From: Paracoccaceae bacterium
Lineage (GTDB): Bacteria > Pseudomonadota > Alphaproteobacteria > Rhodobacterales > Rhodobacteraceae
NCBI GenBank assembly: GCA_027492585.1
Contig: JAPUEK010000001.1
Coordinates: 62,001-126,000, forward strand
Length of the DNA: 64,000 nt
Reading direction: 5' to 3'
The notes beneath the pieces were generated by a model, which saw nothing but the letters and a program-made list of their open reading frames with translations, was not told the DNA's origin and did not search any database. Both the position numbers and the translations under genes were made by a program. Of the stretch, positions 36,744 through 44,921 are shown piece by piece (positions within the stretch are counted from its first letter, which is position 1; the number at the start of each line of letters is the position of its first letter).

Positions 36744-38213
36744 ATGTCCCATCCCGTCGCCATCACCTTCACCAGCCCCGATCTTGAGGCGCTGCCGGGC
36801 TTTGCCGGCCAGCTGGCGCTGATCGCCGAGGGGGAGCGTCCGGCCAGCCCTGCGGCGAAGCGGCTCGACAAGGCGATGCGCGGCGGTCTTGCGCGGGTGC
36901 TGGCCAGCGAGGCCTGGGGCAGGCTGAAGCCGGGGGAGGCGCTCGACCTCGCCTTTCCGGCGGGGCTTTCGGCCGAGGGGCTGCGGCTGATCCGCCTGCC
37001 GAAGAAGGCGACGGTGGAGGAGGCGCGCAAGGCCGGCTCCGCGGTCGGCCGCGCGCTTGGCGCCAGGGATGTGCTTGTGCTGGCCGAGAGCCATCCGCAG
37101 GCGGCCGAGATCTCCTTCGGTCTGGCGCTGCGGGCCTATGATTTCACCCCGCACAAATCCGCACCGCAGCCGGCGAAAGGCGCTGTGGCCATCGCCGTGA
37201 CCGCTCCCGAGGCGGTCGCCGCCGCCGCCGCCCCGCTGGCGGCGCTTGCCGAGGGGGTCTTCTTCACCCGCGATCTGGTGAACGAGCCGGCCAACATCCT
37301 GACCACCCATGATTTCGCCGCCCGCCTCGCCGCCATGCAGGAGCTGGGGCTGGAGGTGGAAATCCTTGAGGAAGAGCAGCTGATGAAGCTCGGCATGGGC
37401 GCGCTTCTGGGGGTGGGGCAGGGGTCCGAAAGCCCCTCCAAGGTGGTGGTCATGCAATGGAACGGCGGCGGAGATGAGCCGCCCTTCGCCCTTGTCGGCA
37501 AGGGCGTGGTCTTCGACACCGGCGGCATTTCCATCAAGCCCGCCGGCGGCATGGAAGAGATGACCATGGACATGGGCGGCGCCGGGGTGGTGGCGGGGGT
37601 CATGCGGACGCTGGCCCTGCGGAAGGCGCGGGCCAATGTCGTGGGTCTCGTCGGCCTGGTGGAGAACATGCCCGACGGCCGCGCCCAGCGACCCGGCGAT
37701 GTGGTGCGCTCCATGAAGGGCGACACGATCGAGGTGATCAACACCGATGCCGAGGGACGGCTCGTGCTGGCCGATGTGCTCTGGTATGCACAGGAGCGCT
37801 TCAAGCCTTCGGGCGTGGTCGACCTTGCGACGCTGACCGGCGCGATCATCGTGGCGCTCGGCCATGAGAATACCGGGGTCTTCTCCAATGACGATGCGCT
37901 CTGCAACGCCTTCCTCAAGGCGGCGGGGGCGGAGGGCGAGGGCGCCTGGCGGATGCCGATGGGCGATGCCTATGACGCCAAGCTGAAGTCGCGGATCGCC
38001 GACATGATGAACGTCGGCGGGCGGGATGGCGGCGCGATCACCGCGGCGCAGTTCCTGAAGCGGTTCATCAGGGACGGGATGCCGTGGGTTCACCTCGACA
38101 TCGCGGGAACGGCGCTGCTGAAGGGCGATACCACCCTGGCGCCGAAGGGGGCGACGGGCTGGGGGGTTCTGGCGCTCAACCGGCTGATCCGCGACCGCTA
38201 CGAGCGCAAGTGA
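36744..38213 (+). CDS. pepA: Leucyl aminopeptidase (M17)
   Basis: This 489-residue cytosolic hexameric aminopeptidase has two active-site metals. The signature NTDAEGRLVLADVLWY and the metal ligands in VGKGVVFDTGGISIKP and MDMGGAGVVAG are intact. PepA family members sometimes also bind DNA in site-specific recombination; nothing here shows that role. The ATG at 36744 (MSHPVAI) has GGAG 7 bases upstream. The paired divergent start with lptF is common in alphaproteobacteria. holC follows after 9 bp. Confidence 0.95.
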   Translation: MSHPVAITFTSPDLEALPGFAGQLALIAEGERPASPAAKRLDKAMRGGLARVLASEAWGRLKPGEALDLAFPAGLSAEGLRLIRLPKKATVEEARKAGSAVGRALGARDVLVLAESHPQAAEISFGLALRAYDFTPHKSAPQPAKGAVAIAVTAPEAVAAAAAPLAALAEGVFFTRDLVNEPANILTTHDFAARLAAMQELGLEVEILEEEQLMKLGMGALLGVGQGSESPSKVVVMQWNGGGDEPPFALVGKGVVFDTGGISIKPAGGMEEMTMDMGGAGVVAGVMRTLALRKARANVVGLVGLVENMPDGRAQRPGDVVRSMKGDTIEVINTDAEGRLVLADVLWYAQERFKPSGVVDLATLTGAIIVALGHENTGVFSNDDALCNAFLKAAGAEGEGAWRMPMGDAYDAKLKSRIADMMNVGGRDGGAITAAQFLKRFIRDGMPWVHLDIAGTALLKGDTTLAPKGATGWGVLALNRLIRDRYERK

Positions 38214-38222
38214 CCGGGTGCG

Positions 38223-38708
38223 ATGACGACCGCGCTCTTCTATCACCTGACCCGCTCCACCCCTGCCGAGACGCTGGCGATGCTGTTGCCGCGCGCCCTT
38301 GGCCGGGGGATGCGGGTCATGCTGCGCGGCACTGATCCGCAGACGCTCGACCACATCGACCGCAGGCTCTGGGAGGAGCCGGAGGACGGCTTTCTGCCCC
38401 ATGGCCGTGAGGGCGGGCCGCAGGATGCGGACCAGCCGGTGCTGATCGGTCAGGGGCCGATCCGCAATGGCGCCGCGGTGCTGGCGCTGATCGACGGGGC
38501 CGAGCCGCTGGAGGCGGAGTTGGCGGGAGGCCCGGAGCGGATCTGGGTCTTCTTCGATGGCGGCGACGAAGCGGCGGTGTCGCGGGCGCGCGGGCTCTGG
38601 TCGCGGCTGGTGGCCGCGGGTCTTGGCGCGCAATACTGGGCGCAGGACGGCGGCAACTGGCAGATGAAGACCGAGCGCAAGCCGCCCGAGGTGCAGCCTG
38701 AGGGATGA
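38223..38708 (+). CDS. holC: DNA polymerase III chi subunit
   Basis: This 161-residue accessory subunit of the clamp loader links it to SSB. The family pattern is visible: the N-terminal FYHLTRSTPAETLAMLLPRAL, the acidic EPEDGFLPHG segment and the VFFDGGDEAAVSRARGLW helix. It follows pepA by 9 bp, an operon seen in many proteobacteria. The last ~15 residues (TERKPPEVQPEG) look unstructured. It ends tail-to-tail with ndk across a hairpin cluster. Confidence 0.92.
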   Translation: MTTALFYHLTRSTPAETLAMLLPRALGRGMRVMLRGTDPQTLDHIDRRLWEEPEDGFLPHGREGGPQDADQPVLIGQGPIRNGAAVLALIDGAEPLEAELAGGPERIWVFFDGGDEAAVSRARGLWSRLVAAGLGAQYWAQDGGNWQMKTERKPPEVQPEG

Positions 38709-38713
38709 GAAAA

Positions 38714-38782
38714 GGGCGGCAGGTCTCCCCGCCGCCCCGGTTCGTTCAACGAATTCGGCGGATTTCCTGGACGAAATCCGCC
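38714..38782. terminator. Hairpin cluster between convergent holC and ndk
   Basis: Three stem-loops lie in 82 bp. They are GGGCGGC...GCCGCCC (38714-38737), TTCGTT-C-AACGAA (38741-38753) and a perfect 9-bp stem GGCGGATTT with loop CCTGGACG and complement (38757-38782). They should end both transcripts. Confidence 0.8.
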
Positions 38783-38790
38783 TTGCGCCC

Positions 38791-39213
38791 TCAGCCGACC
38801 AGTTCGAGGCCCGAGAAGAAGAAGGCGATCTCGCGCGCTGCCGAAGCTTCGCTGTCCGAGCCGTGGACCGAGTTCTCGCCCTTGGACAGCGCGAATTCCT
38901 TGCGGATGGTGCCGGCATCGGCCTGGGCCGGATCGGTGGCGCCCATCACGGCGCGGTTCTTCAGGATGGCGCCTTCGCCTTCCAGCACCTGCACCACGAC
39001 CGGCTCGGAGGCCATATAGGCGACGAGCTCGCCATAGAAGCCGCGCTCCTTGTGCTCGGCGTAGAATTCACCGGCCTGCGCGGGCGACAGATGGATGCGC
39101 TTGGAGGCGACGACGCGCAGGCCGGCATCCTCGAATTTGGCAACGATCTTGCCGGTCAGGTTGCGCTTGGTGGCGTCGGGCTTGATGATCGACAGGGTGC
39201 GTTCGGTGGCCAT
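38791..39213 (-). CDS. ndk: Nucleoside diphosphate kinase
   Basis: This 140-residue enzyme equilibrates nucleoside di- and triphosphates by a phospho-histidine ping-pong. The family signature NSVHGSDS carries the catalytic His. [13 protein letters not shown] and [14 protein letters not shown] are canonical. The ATG at 39213 has a ribosome site GGAGAG upstream. The length (140) is standard. It is monocistronic. Confidence 0.97.
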   Translation of the reverse strand: MATERTLSIIKPDATKRNLTGKIVAKFEDAGLRVVASKRIHLSPAQAGEFYAEHKERGFYGELVAYMASEPVVVQVLEGEGAILKNRAVMGATDPAQADAGTIRKEFALSKGENSVHGSDSEASAAREIAFFFSGLELVG

Positions 39214-39347
39214 GGGCTCTCTCCAGAAAGGGGGCGCGGGCCTGCGGCTGCGCCCGGAATTGATGCGCGGCCCTGCTAGCAGATGGCCGGGGGCTTGAAA
39301 AGCGCAATAGAGCCTGCGCCAATCGGGGCGGGAATGGAGGAAAAGAG

Positions 39348-39779
39348 ATGTCGGCACCGCCTTTCACTTTGGTCGGCTTCGACCATGTCGTCTTTCTGGT
39401 CGATGACATGGCCGCGGCCCTGCGGTTCTACGGCGCGGTTCTGGGCTGCGTGCCGGGCTATTCCTATCCCGCCCTCGGGATGGAGCAGCTCTGGTGCGGG
39501 GCGCAGCTGATCGTGCTCTGGGACGTGAGCCATCCCGGCGGCGAAGGGGTGCGGCCCGCGGTCGCGGGCGGTCGCAATGTCGATCACCTCTGCATTGCGA
39601 CGAGCCCCTTCGCGCCCGAGGCGATGCGCGCCCATCTGGCCGCCCATGGCGTGACGATCGAGCAGGAGGCCGTCCACGGCGGTGCGCGCGGCATCGGCCA
39701 TTCCTTCTATTTCCGCGATCCCTTCGGCAACCTGCTGGAGGTGAAAGGCCCGGCGCAATATCCGGACGGACGCGGCTAG
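39348..39779 (+). CDS. VOC-family (glyoxalase/bleomycin-resistance fold) protein
   Basis: This 143-residue protein is one paired beta-alpha-beta-beta-beta module. Likely metal ligands are His in [10 protein letters not shown], His in NVDHLCIA and Glu in LLEVKGP, which is the common 2-His-1-Glu pattern, plus FYFRDPFGN. Members isomerise, dioxygenate or epoxide-open diverse substrates; the substrate here is unknown. It is a stand-alone gene upstream of the ScfR-type regulator and divergent from ndk. Confidence 0.85.
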   Translation: MSAPPFTLVGFDHVVFLVDDMAAALRFYGAVLGCVPGYSYPALGMEQLWCGAQLIVLWDVSHPGGEGVRPAVAGGRNVDHLCIATSPFAPEAMRAHLAAHGVTIEQEAVHGGARGIGHSFYFRDPFGNLLEVKGPAQYPDGRG

Positions 39780-39827
39780 ATCCGGGTCCTCCGCGACCTG
39801 TCTGGCCGTAAGCAGGGGGCAGGCCTT

Positions 39828-39863
39828 CGCTCCGCGGGGGATATTTGAGGCAAGATGAAGGGG
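39828..39863 (+). repeat. Dispersed 36-bp repeat, copy D, upstream of the XRE regulator
   Basis: The variant GC block CGCTCCGCGGGGG is followed by ATATTTGAGGC and AAGATGAAGGGG. It is downstream of the VOC gene and 33 bp upstream of the palindromic operator at 39896-39911. Confidence 0.85.
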
Positions 39864-39895
39864 TCTTCGTCCGGCTTGCTCCCCGGCGGGTTTTC

Positions 39896-39911
39896 TGTAA
39901 ATTTCTTTACA
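39896..39911. promoter_or_regulatory. Perfect palindrome TGTAAA-N4-TTTACA upstream of the XRE regulator
   Basis: The 6-bp arms TGTAAA (39896-39901) and TTTACA (39906-39911) flank TTTC. The site is 22-37 bp before the start of the regulator gene, within a GC-rich leader. It is an obvious candidate autoregulatory operator for the helix-turn-helix protein encoded next to it. Confidence 0.65.
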
Positions 39912-39932
39912 CCTCCTCGTGAAAGGCCGCTC

Positions 39933-41180
39933 ATGCCGATCTCCGCCCTGACCGGAACCCGTCTGCGCGAGCGGCGGCTCGCGCTCGGGCTGCGGCAGGC
40001 GGAGCTGGCGGCTTCGGCGGGGATTTCGGCGTCCTATCTCAATCTCATCGAGCACAACCGGCGGCGGATCTCTCCCGCGCTGCTGGAGGATCTCGCGCGC
40101 GCCCTCGGCGTTCCGGCGGCGGCCTTGCAGGAGGGGGCGGAGGCGGCGATCCTGGACGAGCTGCGGTCGGCGGCGGCGGCGGTTCCGGCGGCGGGGGCGG
40201 AGCTTGACCGGGCCGAGGATTTCGCCGGCCGCTTTCCGGGCTGGGCGGCCGCCCTTGTCCAGCAGGGGCTGCGGGCCGCGGCGCTCGAACGGGTGGTGGA
40301 GGCGCTCAACGACCGGATGAGCCATGACCCCCATCTTTCGGCCTCCCTGCATGAGGTGCTTTCGGCGGTCTCCTCGGTGCGCTCCACCGCCGCCATCCTC
40401 GCCGATACCGAGGATATCGAGCCGGAATGGCGCGAACGCTTCCACCGCAACCTGCATGAGGACAGCGAGCGGCTGGCGGCGGGGGCGGAGGCGCTTGTCG
40501 CCTATCTCGATACCGCCGGGCAGGCGGAGGAGCAGGGCATCGCCTCGCCGCAGGAGGAGATGGAGTTCTGGGCGGCGGAGCATGGCTGGGCTCTGGCGGG
40601 GGCGGAAACCTCGGGGCTGGCTTCGGGGGCCGCGCGGGTCCTGGCGCGGGCGGCGGTGGCGCAGGCCGAGGCCGATGCCCGCGCCCTGCCGGAGCCGGAG
40701 TTTTCCGCGGCCCTGGCCGAACTCGGCCCCGACCCCTCGGCCCTCGCGGCGCGCTTCGGGTCGGGGGTGCTCGCCGCCTTCCGCCGCATCGCCCTGCGCG
40801 AAGGGGCCGCGGCGGGTCTCGTGATCTGCGATGCGTCGGGGACACTCCTTCTGCGGAAACCGCTGCCGGGCTTCGCCTTGCCGCGCTTCGGCTCCGCCTG
40901 CCCGCTCTGGCCGCTTTTTGCCGCCCTTGCCCGTCCGGTCAGCCCGATCGAGGCGGTGATCGCCACCCCCGGCCCGCAGGGGCGGCGCTTCCGGGTGCGG
41001 GCGTTCTGCCAGCCGCGCCATCCCGGCGGCTTCCGTGGGCCGGAACTGCGCGAGGCGGCCATGCTGATCCTGCCGGAACCGGCGGGCGGCGAGGCGGCGC
41101 TGCCGGTCGGCTCCACCTGCCGGATCTGCCAGCGGGAGGATTGCGCGGCGCGGCGGGAGCCGTCGATCCTGACGGGCTGA
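39933..41180 (+). CDS. XRE-type transcriptional regulator of the ScfR (short-chain fatty acyl-CoA) family
   Basis: This 415-residue protein has an N-terminal XRE helix-turn-helix (about 8-62; LRERRLALGLRQAELAASAG). A long helical middle and a C-terminal regulatory part follow, ending in the small Cys cluster CRICQREDCAARREP. The layout matches the ScfR/PrpC-like regulators, which sense short-chain acyl-CoAs such as propionyl-CoA or acetyl-CoA and control fatty-acid and propionate pathways. The ATG at 39933 (MPISALTG) is chosen. The preceding palindrome suggests autoregulation. A receiver and a symporter-kinase fusion downstream hint at acetate or propionate signalling. Confidence 0.82.
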   Translation: MPISALTGTRLRERRLALGLRQAELAASAGISASYLNLIEHNRRRISPALLEDLARALGVPAAALQEGAEAAILDELRSAAAAVPAAGAELDRAEDFAGRFPGWAAALVQQGLRAAALERVVEALNDRMSHDPHLSASLHEVLSAVSSVRSTAAILADTEDIEPEWRERFHRNLHEDSERLAAGAEALVAYLDTAGQAEEQGIASPQEEMEFWAAEHGWALAGAETSGLASGAARVLARAAVAQAEADARALPEPEFSAALAELGPDPSALAARFGSGVLAAFRRIALREGAAAGLVICDASGTLLLRKPLPGFALPRFGSACPLWPLFAALARPVSPIEAVIATPGPQGRRFRVRAFCQPRHPGGFRGPELREAAMLILPEPAGGEAALPVGSTCRICQREDCAARREPSILTG

Positions 41181-41252
41181 GCGCCCCCCCCGCGCCTTTT
41201 GACAGGCGGTGAATTTCCCGTGATAGTCGCCGAAGGGATGGAGAGAGACGCG

Positions 41253-41621
41253 ATGACGGGACGGGTGCTGCTCATCGAGGATGAACAGAATATCGCCGAG
41301 GCGATCCGCTTCCTGCTGAGCCGCGACGGCTTCGAGGTGGAGGTGCAGCGCGACGGGGTGGCGGGATTGCAGGCGGCGCGCGCGGCGCCGCCGGGGCTCG
41401 TGATCCTCGACCTCATGCTGCCCGGCCTCAGCGGGATCGAGATCCTGACCGCGCTGCGGGCCGATCCGCGGACCGAACGCCTGCCGGTGATGATGCTGAC
41501 CGCCAAGGGTCAGGGCCGCGACCGCGAGGCGGCGGAGGCGGCGGGGGTCAGCGTCTTCATGTCCAAACCCTTCGCCAATGCCGAGATGCGCGCCCAGGTC
41601 CGCGCCCTGATGGGGATGTGA
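41253..41621 (+). CDS. Single-domain response regulator (receiver only)
   Basis: This 122-residue CheY-like receiver has the acidic pair (ED in LLIEDEQ), phospho-acceptor Asp53 in ILDLMLPG, the Thr in MLTAKG and Lys105 in MSKPF. There is no output domain. The ATG at 41253 has GGAGAGA about 7 bases upstream; an upstream ATG at 41238 would add five residues. It follows the ScfR regulator by 72 bp and precedes the symporter-kinase fusion, its likely partner. Confidence 0.9.
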   Translation: MTGRVLLIEDEQNIAEAIRFLLSRDGFEVEVQRDGVAGLQAARAAPPGLVILDLMLPGLSGIEILTALRADPRTERLPVMMLTAKGQGRDREAAEAAGVSVFMSKPFANAEMRAQVRALMGM

Positions 41622-41635
41622 TGCGCCCGGCTTCG

Positions 41636-41671
41636 CCCCTTCATCTTGCCGAAAATATCCCCGCCGGAGGC
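41636..41671 (-). repeat. Dispersed 36-bp repeat, copy E
   Basis: On the minus strand this is GCCTCCGGCGGGG, then GATATTTTCGGC, then AAGATGAAGGGG. It is between the receiver gene and the small membrane-protein gene, pointing against transcription of both. Confidence 0.87.
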
Positions 41672-41706
41672 TCCGCCGCCGCCGCCCGCACCCGGCGACC
41701 GGACTG

Positions 41707-41997
41707 ATGCCCCGCAGCCGCGCGCCCCTGTTTCTCGCCCGCGCCGTCTATCGCCGCCGCCGGTTGCGCGATGCCGCGCGGCTCTTGCCGCTGGTCGGCG
41801 TGGTGCTGATGGTCCTGCCCGCGCTCTGGTCCGGGCCGCCGGGGCAGGAGGGCGCGACGCAAAGCGGGGCGGGGTCGGATGCGGTCTTCATCTTCGCGGT
41901 CTGGTTCCTGCTGATCGGCGGCGCGGCGCTCCTCGCCCCGGCCCTTGCCGATCCGGAGCGGACGGCGGACCCCGATCAGGCAGAGAGCGGCGACTGA
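41707..41997 (+). CDS. Small membrane protein of unknown function
   Basis: This 96-residue protein has a basic N-terminus and two predicted transmembrane helices (about 27-42, LLPLVGVVLMVLPALW, and 60-81, AVFIFAVWFLLIGGAALLAP), with an acidic C-terminus. I do not recognise the family. The stop is one base before the ATG of the symporter-kinase fusion, so translation is probably coupled, and it may be an accessory subunit. Confidence 0.68.
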   Translation: MPRSRAPLFLARAVYRRRRLRDAARLLPLVGVVLMVLPALWSGPPGQEGATQSGAGSDAVFIFAVWFLLIGGAALLAPALADPERTADPDQAESGD

Positions 41998-41998
41998 G

Positions 41999-44677
41999 AT
42001 GCCCTTCAACCTGCTGGTCCTCTTCTGCCTGCTTTATGTGATCGCCCTTTTCCTCGTCGCCTGGCTGGTGGAGCGGCGGGCCTCGCGTGGGGTGATGGGC
42101 TTTCTGCGCTCTCCGCTCGTCTATACCCTGTCGCTGTCGATCTACTGCACCGCCTGGACCTTCTACGGCGCGGTCGGCTATGCGGCGCGCTCGGGGATCG
42201 AGTTCCTGACCATCTATCTCGGCCCCACGCTGGTCTTCGTCGGCTGGTGGTGGCTTCTGCGGAAGCTGGTGCGGATCGGGCGGCAGCAGCGTGTCACCTC
42301 GATCGCCGACCTCCTCTCCTCGCGCTACGGCAAGTCGAACCTGCTCGGCGTGCTGGTGACGGTGATTGCGGTCGTGGCCTCCACCCCCTACATCGCCCTG
42401 CAACTGCAATCGGTGACGCTTTCCTTCGCGGTCTTCGCCTCCGAAACCCCTTCGGGCTGGGCCTTGCCCGACCGCAATGCGACCGCGATCTGGGTGGCGG
42501 GGGGGCTGGCGCTCTTCACCATCCTCTTCGGCACCCGCAAGCTTGACGCCAAGGAGCAGCACCACGGCATCGTCATGGCCATCGCGGTCGAGGCGGTGGT
42601 GAAGCTGGTGGCGCTTCTCGCCGTCGGGGCCTTCGTCGTCTGGGGGCTGGCCGAAGGGCCGCTCGCCGTGATCGAAAAGATCTCGGCGGTCGACAGCCCC
42701 GGCTGGCAGGTCCAGCCGGGCCGCTGGGCCGGCCTCATCTTCATCGCCGCCGCCGCCGTCATCTCCCTGCCGCGGATGTTTCAGGTGCTGGTCGTCGAGA
42801 ATGTCGAGGAAAGCCATCTCGCCCGCGCGAGCTGGGCCTTCCCGCTTTACCTCTGCCTGATGAGCCTTTTCATCCTGCCCATCGCCGTCATCGGGATGGA
42901 GCGCTATCCGCAGGCCAATCCCGACATGCTGGTGCTGACCTTGCCGCTGTCCGAGGGGCAGGGCGCGCTTGCCATGCTGGTTTTCCTCGGTGGGTTTTCG
43001 AGCGCCACCTCCATGGTCATCGTCGAGACCATCGCCCTTGCCACCATGCTGTCGAACCACCTGCTCATGCCGCTCTGGCTGCGGTTCAAGCCGGGCGCGC
43101 TGACCGGGGACCTGCGCCGGGGGGTGCTGCTGGCGCGGCGGTTTTCCATCATCGGGGTGCTGGCGCTCGGGCTGGCCTATTTCCGGCTCTCGGGCGGGTC
43201 GGCGGCACTTGCGGCCATCGGGCTCATCGCCTTCGCCGGCATGGCGCAGGCGCTGCCGGTGCTGCTCGGCGGCATCTTCTGGCGCGGCGCGACCAAGACC
43301 GGGGCGGTCGCGGGGCTGGTCACGGGCTTCGCCGTCTGGGCCTATACGCTCTTCCTGCCCTCTTTCGGGCAGGGGGCGGTGATCCCCGCCCATGTCTTCG
43401 CCGGCGGGGCCTTCGGCCTGCCCTGGCTGCGCCCGCAGGGGCTCTTCGGCACGCAGGGCATGGACCCGCTCGTCCATTCGATCTTCTGGTCGCTGGTGCT
43501 CAACACGGCGGCCTTCTGCGCCGGCTCGATCTTCAGCTTCCCGGACCCCGTGGAGCGCGTGCAGGGCGCCGCCTTCGTCAATGCCTTCGACGGCGAGGTG
43601 CAGGCCGAACGGCTCGGCTGGTCGCAGGGTCAGGCGGAGCCGGAGGCGCTTCTGATCCTCGCGCAGCGCATCCTCGGCGAAGAGGCGCTGAGCTTCTTCG
43701 AGGCGGGTGCGCGGGCGCAGGGCAAGGATGGTTACCTGCCCGACATCACCCCGGCCTTCCTCGCCGATCTGGAGCGGCGGCTCGCGGGCTCCGTCGGGGC
43801 CGCCACCGCCCATGCGATGATCAGCCAGCTTTTCGGGCAGGCGACGGTGACGGTGGAGGATCTGATGGCGGTGGCCACCGAAGCCGCGCAGATCATGGAA
43901 TATTCCACCCGGCTCGAACAGAATCAGGAAGAGCTGACCCGTACCGCCCGCCAGCTCCGCGAGGCCAATGAGAAGCTGACCCAGCTTTCGGTGCAGAAGG
44001 ATGCCTTCCTCGGCCAGATCAGCCATGAGCTGCGGACACCGATGACCTCGATCCGCGCCTTTTCGGAAATCCTCTCCGAAGGCGATCTGCCGCCGCAGAT
44101 GGTCGCCGATTACGGCCATATCCTGCATGACGAGGCGGTGCGGCTGACGCGGCTTCTCGACGATCTCCTCGATCTTTCGGTGCTGGAGAACGGCACGGTG
44201 CAGCTCAACCTCGGCCTCTCCCATCTCGGCCGGATGCTCGACAGGGCAGAGGCGGCTGCCAGCCAGACCCGCCCCGAACGCGCCTTCCGCATCGAGCGCG
44301 AGGGGGTGGAGGAGATCTTCCTGCATACCGATGCCGATCGTCTGGTGCAGGTCTTCATCAACCTCATCTCCAATGCCCGCAAATATTGCGATGCGGAGGC
44401 GGCGGTGCTGAAGATCCGCCTGCGCCAGAAGGGCGGCCGGGTGATCGCCGATTTCATCGACAACGGCAGCGGCATCGCCAAGGAGGCGCAGGGGCTGATC
44501 TTCGAGAAATTCGCGCGCCTGACCGATCAGCGCCGGGCCGGGGGCGCCGGCCTCGGCCTTGCGATCTGCCGGGAGATCATGGCCAATCTCGGCGGCTCCA
44601 TCGGCTATCTGCCGGGCCAGAAGGGGGCGGCCTTCCGCGTGACCCTGCCGCTGCGGCTGGAGGCCGCGAAGGGGTAG
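41999..44677 (+). CDS. Sodium:solute symporter-histidine kinase fusion (CbrA/CrbS type)
   Basis: This 892-residue protein has an N-terminal sodium:solute symporter region of about 12-14 membrane segments (1-540). A linker resembling the STAC segment follows (570-640), then a coiled coil (EELTRTARQLREANEKLTQL) and a histidine kinase with the H-box FLGQISHELRTPM, where His676 is the phosphorylation site. The HATPase part has DNGSGIAKEAQGLIFEKF. It ends without a receiver domain, so it probably signals to the stand-alone receiver upstream. Relatives sense substrates such as acetate or histidine. The ATG at 41999 follows the previous stop by one base. Confidence 0.88.
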   Translation: MPFNLLVLFCLLYVIALFLVAWLVERRASRGVMGFLRSPLVYTLSLSIYCTAWTFYGAVGYAARSGIEFLTIYLGPTLVFVGWWWLLRKLVRIGRQQRVTSIADLLSSRYGKSNLLGVLVTVIAVVASTPYIALQLQSVTLSFAVFASETPSGWALPDRNATAIWVAGGLALFTILFGTRKLDAKEQHHGIVMAIAVEAVVKLVALLAVGAFVVWGLAEGPLAVIEKISAVDSPGWQVQPGRWAGLIFIAAAAVISLPRMFQVLVVENVEESHLARASWAFPLYLCLMSLFILPIAVIGMERYPQANPDMLVLTLPLSEGQGALAMLVFLGGFSSATSMVIVETIALATMLSNHLLMPLWLRFKPGALTGDLRRGVLLARRFSIIGVLALGLAYFRLSGGSAALAAIGLIAFAGMAQALPVLLGGIFWRGATKTGAVAGLVTGFAVWAYTLFLPSFGQGAVIPAHVFAGGAFGLPWLRPQGLFGTQGMDPLVHSIFWSLVLNTAAFCAGSIFSFPDPVERVQGAAFVNAFDGEVQAERLGWSQGQAEPEALLILAQRILGEEALSFFEAGARAQGKDGYLPDITPAFLADLERRLAGSVGAATAHAMISQLFGQATVTVEDLMAVATEAAQIMEYSTRLEQNQEELTRTARQLREANEKLTQLSVQKDAFLGQISHELRTPMTSIRAFSEILSEGDLPPQMVADYGHILHDEAVRLTRLLDDLLDLSVLENGTVQLNLGLSHLGRMLDRAEAAASQTRPERAFRIEREGVEEIFLHTDADRLVQVFINLISNARKYCDAEAAVLKIRLRQKGGRVIADFIDNGSGIAKEAQGLIFEKFARLTDQRRAGGAGLGLAICREIMANLGGSIGYLPGQKGAAFRVTLPLRLEAAKG

Positions 44678-44698
44678 GGGCGATTTTGCCGGATGCCC

Positions 44699-44758
44699 CG
44701 GAGGGGTTTTGCACCCCTCCGGACCTCCCCGCAGGATATTTATGGCAAGATGAAAGGG
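44699..44758 (+). repeat. Dispersed repeat, copy F, with hairpin, after the symporter-kinase
   Basis: An 8-bp stem CGGAGGGG (44699-44706) and complement (44714-44721) with loop TTTTGCA is followed by CCTCCCCGCAGGATATTTATGGC and AAGATGAAAGGG. The hairpin lies 21 bp after the kinase stop and may terminate its transcript. Confidence 0.85.
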
Positions 44759-44921
44759 CGGAGGGCTGCTGGCTTCGCACCGGCCGGATGACGGCCCGTC
44801 GCGCCGCGTGGAGGGAGGGGGGCATCCGCCCGGAAAACCGAAGCCTCCCCGCTGCCCTTAAGCCTTTCGCAACCCCTGCCGCGCTAGCCTCACCCGGAGG
44901 CGTCGCAGAAAGGGGTGCATC

